This document shows, piece by piece, positions 1 to 7,682 of a stretch of DNA of 11,461 bases. The translations under genes were made by a program, and so were the position numbers. The DNA is taken from the NCBI GenBank assembly GCA_018224345.1, contig JAGTUW010000263.1, forward strand, positions 1 to 11,461, in the 5' to 3' direction. The stretch is from Bacteroidota bacterium. GTDB lineage: Bacteria; Bacteroidota; Ignavibacteria; SZUA-365. How positions within the stretch are numbered: the first letter of the stretch is position 1; each line of letters starts with the position of its first letter. The notes under the pieces are model-generated. The model ran no database searches and was not told the origin of the DNA. It worked only from the letters and a program-made list of their open reading frames with translations.

Positions 1-32
1 ACTTGAAAGAACGTTATTTTTCAACCACCAAG

Positions 33-71
33 GGTGGACAGTTTTCGGTTATCGGAGGTGGTCAATTTTCG
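33..71. repeat. Two direct repeats resembling an IS21-family terminus
   Basis: Two 15-bp copies, GGTGGACAGTTTTCG (33-47) and GGTGGTCAATTTTCG (57-71), match at 13 of 15 positions with a 24-bp period. Repeated GTGGTCAGTTTT-like blocks are, from memory, typical of the multi-repeat ends of IS21-family elements. No transposase or ATPase gene is present in the window, so this would be either one end of an element lying to the left of position 1 or a leftover. An inverted CCACC (25-29) faces the first copy. The repeats are seen directly; the IS assignment is inference. Confidence 0.4.
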
Positions 72-125
72 AGTAGCGTTACCAAACAACCGTGTTGATG
101 CGATTACTGCGGGAATATCATCCCT

Positions 126-195
126 GTTGGGGCGAACCAGGGCACCCGCAAGAAGTGCCCCTACAACGGTCGCCCCTACAACGGTCGCCCTGGTT
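126..195. repeat. GGGGC-rich fold-back intergenic repeat element
   Basis: A perfect 9-bp inverted repeat, AACCAGGGC (135-143) with GCCCTGGTT (187-195), encloses the stretch. A nested alternative stem is GGGCAC (140-145) with GTGCCC (155-160) around a 9-nt loop. GTTGGGGC at 126-133 is also partly complementary to the GCCCCTACAAC blocks at 157-167 and 172-182. The composition (repeated GCCCCTAC and GGTCGCCC) is like the short palindromic repeats scattered between genes in many environmental genomes. It is probably a noncoding dispersed repeat. Short reading frames across it on both strands lack family features and are not called as genes. Confidence 0.55.
157..186. repeat. 15-bp perfect tandem repeat, two copies
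   Basis: GCCCCTACAACGGTC occurs twice without a gap (157-171 and 172-186), and the next bases GCCC T begin a partial third copy. It lies inside the fold-back element at 126-195 and probably arose by slippage or duplication of that element's right side. There are only two full copies and no spacers, so this is not a CRISPR array. Confidence 0.85.
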
Positions 196-270
196 ACCGA
201 CACCCTGATTGTGTGGGTGTGATTGACGATCATTGACGCACGAGCATAACAAAGCCGCGCGTCTCTACAG

Positions 271-307
271 GAAAAATTCCTTCTTGCCCTTCTCGCCCTC
301 TGTGGTT
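271..307. repeat. CCACAGAGG/GGGCAAGAAGG-type intergenic repeat
   Basis: Read on the minus strand, this stretch is a run of purine-rich units: CCACAGAGG, then GCGAGAAGG, then GCAAGAAGG, at a 9-nt spacing. It resembles the imperfectly periodic accAC(A/G)AAG-type motif seen between genes in many Bacteroidota-like and other environmental genomes. The right edge of this window has a related motif (11261-11396). It starts about 20 nt past the stop of the M48 protease gene. A role as transcript 3' end is possible, but no GC stem with a T-run is visible. Confidence 0.4.
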
Positions 308-326
308 CTCACATTTCTCCCCCCCC

Positions 327-1136
327 TCAGGGCCGGTAATACTTCATTGCCTCGGGCATGGCTTCCCTGAGTTTTCTGATGCGCGTCTGATCGGATGGAT
401 GCGTACTGAGAAATTCCGGTGGCGCCTGGCCGCTTTTTTGGGCTGCCATGCGTTGCCAGAAACTGACGGCTTCGTTCGGCTCATATCCCGCCATGGCCAT
501 GAAAATCAGTCCCAGTCTGTCGGCCTCGCTTTCATGCAGCCGGCTGTAAGGCAGAAGCACACCGATCTGTGCTCCGATTCCGAAGGCGGCCATCCACAGT
601 GAACGGGTTTTTTCCGGCTCTTTGGAAAGCGCTTCATTCAACGCCATCCCTCCGAGCTGCGTCATGAGTATCTGGCTCATGCGTTCATTGCCATGCTCTG
701 CGACTGCATGCGCGATTTCGTGTCCCATCACGACGGCAAGTCCCGCTTCGGTCTGTGTGACAGGCAGAATGCCGGTGTAAATCACGACCTTTCCGCCCGG
801 CATACACCAGGCATTGATTTCGTTGCTCTCGATGAGATTGAACTCCCATCGATAGCCCTTCAGGTCGTCGGCAATTCCCTGCTGCCGGAAATATTTCTCG
901 ACACCATTCTTGATGTTCGTGCCGACACGCTGTACCATCTGGACCTTCGATTGATCGCGACTGACCTGATGGCCCTGCATGAAGTCCCCGTATTGCTGAA
1001 AACTCATCGAAAGCATGGTCGATGAAGGGATGAGATTGAGCTGGTTGCGCCCGGTGAGCGGGACAGTGCCGCAGGCAACTGCGAGCAGTGCGGCGACAAG
1101 AAACAGAGGGAGCAAGGCTGTTCTGTGATTGCGCAT
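327..1136 (-). CDS. M48-family zinc metalloprotease, lipoprotein (LoiP/YggG-like)
   Basis: This is a probable outer-membrane or periplasm-facing lipoprotein protease of peptidase family M48, a group that degrades misfolded or mis-assembled envelope proteins. With the start at 1136 it has 269 residues. A short basic n-region (MRNHR) and a hydrophobic core lead to a lipobox-like LAVAC with Cys22. The zinc site HEIAH is at residues 139-143. The third ligand is Glu202 in an ExxxD motif (ESEAD, 202-206) within the family pattern RxxExxAD, and a conserved THP motif is at 245-247. The size fits the compact LoiP/YggG type; there are no TPR repeats, so it is not BepA-like. In-frame ATGs at 1148 and 1184 would only lengthen the region before the signal peptide, and none of the three starts has a clear Shine-Dalgarno site. 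It lies about 180 nt downstream of the GH3/serine-hydrolase gene on the same strand. All catalytic residues are intact. The family call is strong; the substrate is unknown. Confidence 0.93.
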   Translation of the reverse strand: MRNHRTALLPLFLVAALLAVACGTVPLTGRNQLNLIPSSTMLSMSFQQYGDFMQGHQVSRDQSKVQMVQRVGTNIKNGVEKYFRQQGIADDLKGYRWEFNLIESNEINAWCMPGGKVVIYTGILPVTQTEAGLAVVMGHEIAHAVAEHGNERMSQILMTQLGGMALNEALSKEPEKTRSLWMAAFGIGAQIGVLLPYSRLHESEADRLGLIFMAMAGYEPNEAVSFWQRMAAQKSGQAPPEFLSTHPSDQTRIRKLREAMPEAMKYYRP

Positions 1137-1314
1137 GTTGATTACCATTCTATGTGTGAAGACGTATAGGGAATGTACCAACATACGAAATGAAAAGCTA
1201 ATACCGTGCCGCCTGAACCGCTGAACCTGTCACAGAAACTGTCCGTTCGCTGCATCTGACCGCGCTGGCAGAGTGCCGCTACATCGTTGCATTGGAATGA
1301 GCGGTGTACAGACC

Positions 1315-4300
1315 CTACGGCGCTTCGACTCCGGCTATGATCGCCTCCCGGATGGCATCGTGCAACGTGGCACGGAAACGCGGGAGCATGCGGTTCTCCC
1401 TGGTCGGATGCACGCGGTTGCCGAGAAAGATCACGCCGACCCGGCTTTCGGGGTCTATCCATATCGATGTGCCGGTAAAGCCGGTGTGCCCGTAACTCCT
1501 GTCGGAAAAATACCGGCCTGAAGAAGAACCCGACGCCGACCGTGTATCCCACCCCAATGCCCTGCTGCTGCGTGGAGACTGCCGCAAGGTGAAACCGGCT
1601 ATCGTTTCGCCTGCCAGGTATCTGACTCCGTCAAGCTCTCCGCCGTTGATGAGCATGCGGACAAAAAGACTCAGATCCGCCGCGGTGGAAAACAAGCCAG
1701 CGTGTCCTGCAACGCCGCCCAGCAATGCAGCGGTTTCGTCATGTACCTCGCCCTGTACGAGACGCTTCCTCCAACGCAGATCCACTTCCGTCGGCGCACA
1801 GTCTCTGCGGAGAGAATCCGGCGGCGTGAACATCGTGTGCCGCATGCCGAGCGGCTGAAAAAATTCTTCCTTCGCGTAGCTGTCCATCCCGACACCGGTG
1901 ATGCGTTCGATAACCCAGGCCAGCACGATTATCCCGATATCGGAGTACACGTAGCGACTGCCCGGCGCATGCCTCAACGACATCGCGAATATCGAATCGG
2001 AAATGGCCTCGCCGGACACTCCCTGCAAGTGGAAAAAACGATATGCCGGCAACCCGCTGCTGTGCTCGAGCAAATGCCTGATCGTGACTTCGCCCTTTCC
2101 GTTCTTTCCGAATTCCGTGAGATACTGCGCGACACTGCTGTCCAGATGCAGAAGCCCGCGCTCGATCAGTTGCATGGCAAGCGTCGTGGTCACGACAACC
2201 TTGTTCAACGAGGCGAGATCGAACATCGTCGTGTCTGTCACGACCGGCGCATCCTCCTCGTAGGTGTACCTTCCATAGGAGCGAAGATGAATCAACGAGT
2301 CATGGTACACCACCGCCAGTTGCGCACCGGGTGTCGCACCACGCCGTATCTGTTCGGTGATGAGACTGTCCACACGGGAAAATGAAAGTCTCGTTATATC
2401 GGGAAACTCCGGCAGCGCTTCGAACTGCTGCATGCCGTCACCGAATTCCGCAATCCCGGGAATGGAAACGGGCAGCCGACCCCTCGGCATCTTCCCGCCC
2501 GTCAGCACCGACAACACGGCATCCTGCGAGGCGGGGTCATTGCCGTAACTGCAGAGCAGCGCCTCCGCATCGGGAATGGCAGCAAGCACGTAAGGACTGC
2601 CCAGCGATATATGCACGCGCGGCAGTCCTTGCTCTCCGATCAGCGAAGCGACATGCCGCTGTTCGGCAGAAAGACCGATACTGCCTGCGCCGTCCAGCGT
2701 GGTGATATGGGATGCGAAAACGACGACATCGACGCCGCGGAGCGAGTCCCGCACCCAGCGCTGCTGCTGCGTGCGAACGCTGCGACTTGCGCTTCGCGGC
2801 ACCAGCAGCTCCCGCAATGACGGATAACGCTCGCGCAACCGTGCAATGAAATTCCGCACATCATCGGAGGCGTCCTTCCGCACGAAACTGATCACCGCAA
2901 TACGCTGTCCATCCGCAAGAGGAAGGATGAGTCCGTCATTGCGCAACAATGTCACGGCCTGACCGGCAATGCGATTCGCGAGCACATTGTGCTGCACCCG
3001 TCGCTGCATTCTCACTGAATCATTTCTTTCAGTGACGGCAGACATCCGTACATGCTGCTTTGCCTCCAGTATGCGCCGGACGGACTGCAACACACGCATA
3101 CTGTCGATTTCCCCCCGCTGCACCGCTGCGGCAATCGAATCAATCGTCTGCCCGATATCCCCCGGCATCAGCAGAATATCGCTGCCCGCCTGCAGCGCGA
3201 CGACGGCGGGATTCGTCACACCGGTGCGCGTCAGCGCTTTCATGTTCATTGCGTCGGTGACGACCAGGCCGGTGAAGCCGTAGCGCTGTCGCAACAAGGT
3301 GTCCATGACCGCCGCATGCAATGTGGCAGGCAGCGTGCTGTCGCCTGTCAATGCAGGGACAGCGATATGCGCGCTCATGACGGAACGCACACCGGCAGCA
3401 ATCAGGCGTCGGAACGGAAGCAGATCGATGCTGTCGAGACGGGACAGCGGCACGTCGATCAAGGGTAATCCGCTGTGCGAATCGATATGCGTATCCCCAT
3501 GCCCCGGAAAGTGTTTCGCCGTCGCTATCATGCCGGCATCCTGCATCCCGCGCATACTGGCTTCGGCCATATCCGCGACCAGGGACGCACGTTCACCGAA
3601 GGAGCGCGTATTGATGATGGGATTCAGCGGATTGGAGTTGACGTCCGCCACCGGCGCGTAATTCTGTCCTACCCCGATTTCCAGGCTCGCCTCGGCAATC
3701 GCACGGCCTGCACGATATGCCAGGCCGGTGTCGCGGGTGGCGGCAAGCGCCATCATGCTCGGCAACACCAGGGCATCACGCAGACGCATGCCGGGACCGG
3801 TCTCGAAATCCGCGGAAATCAGCAGAGGCGTCGCCGCCCAGGATTGCAGTGAATCGATCAGTTCCACGGCGTCCGCGATACCGCCACGGGATAGCAACAC
3901 ACCACCGACGCCGTGCTCCAGTACGGCGGATCTCATACGGTTCATCGTACGAGCGGATACGTCACTGTAGGTGAACGGAACGATAAGCTGTGCGATGCAG
4001 CGCCGCCAATCCAGTGTCGCCATGACACTGTCGACCCAGACATCCGCGGAAGCAGACGATACGACATCTTCCGCCGGATGCGATGCTTCCCCGGCCGCCG
4101 CCGCGGTGTCGGGAGCAGCAAAGAGTGAACCGTTATCAACAGGCAGGCTCTGCACCGAATCCGCTTCCGCAACAACTTCTATCTGCTTCGCGTCGTCGGA
4201 AGTCTCCGGCCGTTCACCGGAGAAGATGCCCGTCAGGGAACAACCGGAAGAAAGCACCAGCAGCAGCACACAGACGGCAGGCACATACATCCGGTCTGTT

Positions 4301-4341
4301 GGAAAAATGCTTCCTTGTATCCGCTTCATCTGCATCGTCAT
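1315..4341 (-). CDS. NagZ-type GH3 beta-N-acetylglucosaminidase fused to AmpC-like serine hydrolase, lipoprotein
   Basis: A 1008-residue two-enzyme fusion. A signal segment (about 18-34) ends in LSSGC, a probable lipoprotein site at Cys34. A low-complexity acidic and Ala/Ser-rich linker follows (about 40-100). The GH3 N-terminal domain (about 105-430) has the NagZ signature KHFPGHGDTHIDSH (276-289), with the Asp287/His289 acid-base dyad, and the nucleophile Asp363 in VVTDAMNM. A GH3 C-terminal domain spans about 455-630. The beta-lactamase/DD-peptidase-fold domain (about 650-1000) has all three motifs: SLNK (Ser711, Lys714), YSD (799-801) and HTG (952-954), plus the family-typical GHAGLFST (879-886). 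GH3 enzymes of this type remove N-acetylglucosamine from cell-wall fragments. The second domain could be a DD-peptidase, esterase or amide hydrolase; a true antibiotic-resistance role is not implied. The start at 4341 is 3 nt past the upstream stop, suggesting translational coupling. ATGs at 4335, 4329 and 4290 are alternatives, all keeping the lipobox. GH3 plus beta-lactamase fusions are known in Bacteroidota. Confidence 0.93.
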   Translation of the reverse strand: MTMQMKRIQGSIFPTDRMYVPAVCVLLLVLSSGCSLTGIFSGERPETSDDAKQIEVVAEADSVQSLPVDNGSLFAAPDTAAAAGEASHPAEDVVSSASADVWVDSVMATLDWRRCIAQLIVPFTYSDVSARTMNRMRSAVLEHGVGGVLLSRGGIADAVELIDSLQSWAATPLLISADFETGPGMRLRDALVLPSMMALAATRDTGLAYRAGRAIAEASLEIGVGQNYAPVADVNSNPLNPIINTRSFGERASLVADMAEASMRGMQDAGMIATAKHFPGHGDTHIDSHSGLPLIDVPLSRLDSIDLLPFRRLIAAGVRSVMSAHIAVPALTGDSTLPATLHAAVMDTLLRQRYGFTGLVVTDAMNMKALTRTGVTNPAVVALQAGSDILLMPGDIGQTIDSIAAAVQRGEIDSMRVLQSVRRILEAKQHVRMSAVTERNDSVRMQRRVQHNVLANRIAGQAVTLLRNDGLILPLADGQRIAVISFVRKDASDDVRNFIARLRERYPSLRELLVPRSASRSVRTQQQRWVRDSLRGVDVVVFASHITTLDGAGSIGLSAEQRHVASLIGEQGLPRVHISLGSPYVLAAIPDAEALLCSYGNDPASQDAVLSVLTGGKMPRGRLPVSIPGIAEFGDGMQQFEALPEFPDITRLSFSRVDSLITEQIRRGATPGAQLAVVYHDSLIHLRSYGRYTYEEDAPVVTDTTMFDLASLNKVVVTTTLAMQLIERGLLHLDSSVAQYLTEFGKNGKGEVTIRHLLEHSSGLPAYRFFHLQGVSGEAISDSIFAMSLRHAPGSRYVYSDIGIIVLAWVIERITGVGMDSYAKEEFFQPLGMRHTMFTPPDSLRRDCAPTEVDLRWRKRLVQGEVHDETAALLGGVAGHAGLFSTAADLSLFVRMLINGGELDGVRYLAGETIAGFTLRQSPRSSRALGWDTRSASGSSSGRYFSDRSYGHTGFTGTSIWIDPESRVGVIFLGNRVHPTRENRMLPRFRATLHDAIREAIIAGVEAP

Positions 4342-4344
4342 CCA

Positions 4345-7300
4345 TCAGCGATACAGGACAAGCGGGTGTACATGCTGCACATCCCGGCCGGTGATGCGAA
4401 TATAATACAACCCCGTATCCAGCTCCGGAATCGTGAGTGCGACGGCGCTCCGCGTAAACAGGGCCGGTATATCATCATACTGCATGATACGGCGACCGAG
4501 CCGGTCATGAAGGGAGACCTGCAGACTGGAGACGCTTTCCATGTCGAGGTACATCCTCTGCGCCGTCGCGAGAGATACTGGATTGGGATAGATGCCGTGC
4601 AGGACGAAATTCTGTGGACGCTCCCTGCCATCCGCCACATGTGTCGTGCTGACTGGTATATAGATGTCGGCATGATGCTCGTCGTGCATCCCGTACGCAG
4701 CTTCGACACTGACTGTGACGCGTATGCTTCTCTCCATCGATGCCGGCAGGACGAACAGCGAATCGTACAGTCGCGAAGAACTGTGCCCTGCCAGAAGACG
4801 GATTTCCCCGGGCCGTGGTTGCGGTGACAGCAGTTGCACGCCCTCACCGGTCGCTTCGACGCGCACGGAGCCAAGGACGAGATCGAACCAGGTATCATTC
4901 TCGACCTGGTAGTGTACGACGACCGGATTGGGTTCATACCCCTGACCATCCGTGCGCGACGTCACGCGGTCGGGTATCACCACATCGCGAAGATGGACAG
5001 CGTAGGGCTGACCGGGGATGAACACGTCCGTCGTCAATGGCAGGGCATTCCCCCCGTCATGATAGATGGTAAAGCGCACGGTGACGTATCCCGATGAGGC
5101 GTGCGGTGATGCGTGAAAATGCCATTCCTCGATCTGCTCGCGGCCCGGTGCGATGACACTGTTCAGTACACGCAGAGCGGGTTCAACCGACCGCAATTGT
5201 GGATCGGTCCAGGAGACGATGACGGAATCCACCAGCAGATCCGCCGTCCCTGTATTGCGCAACTGCACGCGTTTCAAAAATGGAGAAGGATGATAGACTG
5301 TCGTCTCGTCGAACAGCAACTGTGCGTCTCCGCTGATGCGTGCTTCCAGTCCGGGTACCCGTGCAGGAATATGTACGGTGGAAACGACGGCTTCCCCGGT
5401 TCCGCCACTGTGATACACGGTAAATATCATTTCCGCATCCGTTGCCTGCGCATGTTCCCGTGCCTCCAGACGCCATGAAAGCGTCATCGCACTGTCGGGC
5501 GGGAGCAGACGGCCATCGGTCCATTCCAGCGGATCGAGCGCATCGATCAGGGGATCGGCCACGGCGAGCTGCACACGGTCGACGTGCAGATCGGCATTCC
5601 CCGTGTTTCGGATCCGTAATTGTTTTACGAAGGGATTGGGCGCATACAATGCATCGGGGTCGATGGCCAGGGTGTCGGGACCGGACACGATCGCATCGAC
5701 TTCCGGGGCAAGGGCGTCGATATACAGATGGTTGCTGATGTCAGCTTCGAAGCGGCCGGAGAGATAGGCGGTCACATGCATGGGAATGACGCGGCTGCTG
5801 TCCCGCTCGTATACGGAAAAATTCCATCGTGTCAGCAACGAATCTCCGGGACGAAGGAACCATCCGTAGTCCCGTCGCAGGGCTTCGGGCGTACTGACGC
5901 CATCCATGTGATAGCGCAACACGACCGAATCGATACGTAACTCAACGTTGCCGTCGTTGTGGAGTACATATTCATGGCCCATAGGGTTTGGCACATAGCC
6001 ACCCATGCCGTCGGCAAGAATTCGTTCGGGACCGGAGTGAAGCATCCGCAGCAGCGGACGCAATCCCGGAACAAAGACAGAACGCGAACTCCGTGCCGTG
6101 TCTTCCCGATCACTCACCGCAGTGATTTGAATTGTGACGACGCGGTCATCAATCATTTCCTGCACGAAAAAAGTATCCTCGATCGCTTGAGAGATAGCGC
6201 CGGGCGTCAGGTCGAAGGCATGCTGCCGTTCTTTGAATGGTGGGGGGAGAATGCCCATCCCCGTGCCATGGATGCGTGAGTGTGTCACTGTATTGTTATA
6301 CCAGGTATCATTCCGCAGCATGAAGGAAATCGGGATCGTCGTGTTCAACAGTGCCGTGCCTTCGGCATTTGTGTGCAGGGTGTCAGGGAGTTGTATATGC
6401 TCCAGGTTCAGCGCAAACGGCTGTCCCGGCACGGATACTGTCCGTATGGCGCTCTCCCGCCGTCCATGCAGGTCAGCCACCTCCGCCATGGCAGTGAATT
6501 GACGCGGAACAGATCGACGTTCCGCATGCATCCGCCACTGGTACTCGATATGTCCACCGGCCGGAATCATGGGTATGGTTTCCTGCAGTGGGTCTGCCGT
6601 TGTCACTCCCTCTCCGTTCACGGTCAATGCGACCGTACTCAGATCAATCCACTGCTCACTGATATTCTCTATGCGCAGGCGCAACGGATAGGGTTGCGGA
6701 CTGTAGATGGCCTGCGCGTCATACTGCATCGCGCCGGGATCGAGATAGCGGAGCGTATAGCGGGGAGAAATCCCTTCCACCTGTACCAACAGTGTGGTAT
6801 CCTTGCGCACAAGGCCGCCGAGCGCATCCCTGCCGGTTGCCACCAGATGCAATGTATCCTCCCGCGGATGTATCGTGGCACCAACATAACGGACCAGCCA
6901 TTCCATTTCTATGCGTGGCATTCCGACCTGCGGCGGGGGCATGACCTGATCATAGACCAGCGGATTGTTCTGTGTCATCGGATCGAGAATGTAATCTTCG
7001 GGAAGATGCAGATGCACCTGCACACTGTCCATGGACGTCCCTCCCTGATTGACCAGACGGAAGAAGACAGAGAACGGGTTGTTGTCATAGCCGAGGGAAT
7101 CGGGCCGCACCGTAAGTTTTGGCAATGTAATGAACGCGAGCTTGAAATCCGGCGGCTCCATCGGCGGAAGAATGAACAGCTTCTGCGTCTCGAATGAATC
7201 CGCCGGTGTATGTGTCAGCCAGATGCGCACCCGGTAATTTGTTGTCGTGAAACTGACCGGATGTGTCAACATCCATGTGACCTTGACGGAATCATTCGGC

Positions 7301-7584
7301 TGCACGACGGCGGGTTGTGGTGCCTTGATCATCGCATGCTGTTCGCTGTCGTCGAGTTGCAGGTCCGGCGGAAAGGAAATGCGTGCACTCAACGACTGCG
7401 ATGCGACGGTACCGGTATTATAGATGGTCACCGTCACGGGAATCGGATCCGGCAGGTAGGACTCCGCAGCCGGATCTACTGAGATCGTTGGAATATGAAT
7501 CGAAACCTGCAGGGAAGGTTGTGCTGCAATCACGCCGCTGAAGAACACCAGGGCTGTGACAATGAGTATCATTCGGTTTTTCAT
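4345..7584 (-). CDS. Giant T9SS cargo with eight Ig-like (CARDB-like) repeats
   Basis: This is a secreted protein of 1079 residues from the ATG at 7584. A signal peptide (MKNRMILIV through IAAQ, about residues 1-22) sends it to the periplasm. The C-terminal 90 or so residues form a T9SS type A sorting domain (HGIYPNPVS, then VSLHDRLGRRI, then LDTGLYYIRI), so it should cross the outer membrane and be surface-anchored or released. In between are eight tandem beta-rich repeats of 117-128 residues. Each is marked by a Y-x-P-x-P-like segment followed by a strand ending in N-x-G or NDTW; the marker Tyr is at about 43, 166, 294, 412 (Leu here), 530, 647, 764 and 883. This resembles CARDB-type cell-adhesion folds, but the exact domain family and function are not recognised. 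The mature protein contains no cysteine. GAGAGG lies only 1 nt before the 7584 ATG and 13 nt before an in-frame ATG at 7572, so either start is possible; an ATG at 7662 lies upstream of the predicted promoter. It is the first gene of the minus-strand cluster. Confidence 0.9.
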   Translation of the reverse strand: MKNRMILIVTALVFFSGVIAAQPSLQVSIHIPTISVDPAAESYLPDPIPVTVTIYNTGTVASQSLSARISFPPDLQLDDSEQHAMIKAPQPAVVQPNDSVKVTWMLTHPVSFTTTNYRVRIWLTHTPADSFETQKLFILPPMEPPDFKLAFITLPKLTVRPDSLGYDNNPFSVFFRLVNQGGTSMDSVQVHLHLPEDYILDPMTQNNPLVYDQVMPPPQVGMPRIEMEWLVRYVGATIHPREDTLHLVATGRDALGGLVRKDTTLLVQVEGISPRYTLRYLDPGAMQYDAQAIYSPQPYPLRLRIENISEQWIDLSTVALTVNGEGVTTADPLQETIPMIPAGGHIEYQWRMHAERRSVPRQFTAMAEVADLHGRRESAIRTVSVPGQPFALNLEHIQLPDTLHTNAEGTALLNTTIPISFMLRNDTWYNNTVTHSRIHGTGMGILPPPFKERQHAFDLTPGAISQAIEDTFFVQEMIDDRVVTIQITAVSDREDTARSSRSVFVPGLRPLLRMLHSGPERILADGMGGYVPNPMGHEYVLHNDGNVELRIDSVVLRYHMDGVSTPEALRRDYGWFLRPGDSLLTRWNFSVYERDSSRVIPMHVTAYLSGRFEADISNHLYIDALAPEVDAIVSGPDTLAIDPDALYAPNPFVKQLRIRNTGNADLHVDRVQLAVADPLIDALDPLEWTDGRLLPPDSAMTLSWRLEAREHAQATDAEMIFTVYHSGGTGEAVVSTVHIPARVPGLEARISGDAQLLFDETTVYHPSPFLKRVQLRNTGTADLLVDSVIVSWTDPQLRSVEPALRVLNSVIAPGREQIEEWHFHASPHASSGYVTVRFTIYHDGGNALPLTTDVFIPGQPYAVHLRDVVIPDRVTSRTDGQGYEPNPVVVHYQVENDTWFDLVLGSVRVEATGEGVQLLSPQPRPGEIRLLAGHSSSRLYDSLFVLPASMERSIRVTVSVEAAYGMHDEHHADIYIPVSTTHVADGRERPQNFVLHGIYPNPVSLATAQRMYLDMESVSSLQVSLHDRLGRRIMQYDDIPALFTRSAVALTIPELDTGLYYIRITGRDVQHVHPLVLYR

Positions 7585-7630
7585 ACCTCTCTCGCGAACA
7601 ATGACCGGATGCGTTTCAAGTGCTACTTCA

Positions 7631-7659
7631 ATTGTACGACACAAACTCCGTATATTCAA
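7631..7659 (-). promoter_or_regulatory. Predicted sigma70-type promoter for the eight-repeat T9SS cargo
   Basis: On the minus strand, TTGAAT (complement of 7654-7659) and TACAAT (complement of 7631-7636) are separated by exactly 17 nt. They match the housekeeping consensus at 4 of 6 and 5 of 6 positions. Transcription would start near 7624, about 40 nt before the 7584 start codon. This also argues against the longer reading frame opening at 7662, which would begin upstream of the promoter. Housekeeping promoters in the Bacteroidota proper often look different, so the match should be read with care. Confidence 0.5.
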
Positions 7660-7673
7660 CAAAAATATGTTCC

Positions 7674-7678
7674 GGAGG
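7674..7678 (+). promoter_or_regulatory. Shine-Dalgarno site of the tautomerase gene
   Basis: GGAGG lies 4 nt before the ATG at 7683. It decides the start, because an in-frame ATG at 7620 would add 21 residues before the catalytic proline and has no such site. A TATATT at 7651-7656 could be the -10 box for this gene, giving a short leader of about 20 nt, but no convincing -35 box is seen. Confidence 0.85.
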
Positions 7679-7682
7679 TCTT

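Noticed and set aside
157..186. Tandem repeat considered as a CRISPR remnant
   Set aside because: The copies are only 15 bp, abut without spacers, and no cas gene is present.
21..233. Short open frames on both strands in the left intergenic stretch
   Set aside because: They run through the repeat elements at 33-71 and 126-195, read as low-complexity (for example a VGATVVGALL run created by the 15-bp repeat) and have no family features.
1137..1314. Search for a terminator or clear promoter between the GH3 fusion and the M48 gene
   Set aside because: Only short weak repeats (such as CTGAACCG/CTGAACC near 1213-1227 and ACAG/CTGT near 1232-1242) and no well-spaced promoter boxes were found, so none is called.
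1702..2385. A 227-residue open frame on the plus strand
   Set aside because: It is antisense to the serine-hydrolase domain, whose active-site motifs are intact on the minus strand.
6280..7197. A 305-residue open frame on the plus strand
   Set aside because: It lies entirely opposite the T9SS cargo gene, has no ribosome site, domain or signal peptide, and its Cys/His/Arg-rich composition is that of an antisense shadow.
7632..7656. TTGTAC and TATATT as a plus-strand promoter for the tautomerase
   Set aside because: The boxes are only 13 nt apart, too short for a sigma70 promoter; only the TATATT part is kept as a tentative -10 box.
7585..7662. Longer N terminus for the eight-repeat cargo, starting at 7662
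   Set aside because: It would place 26 residues before a clear signal peptide and begin upstream of the predicted transcription start.
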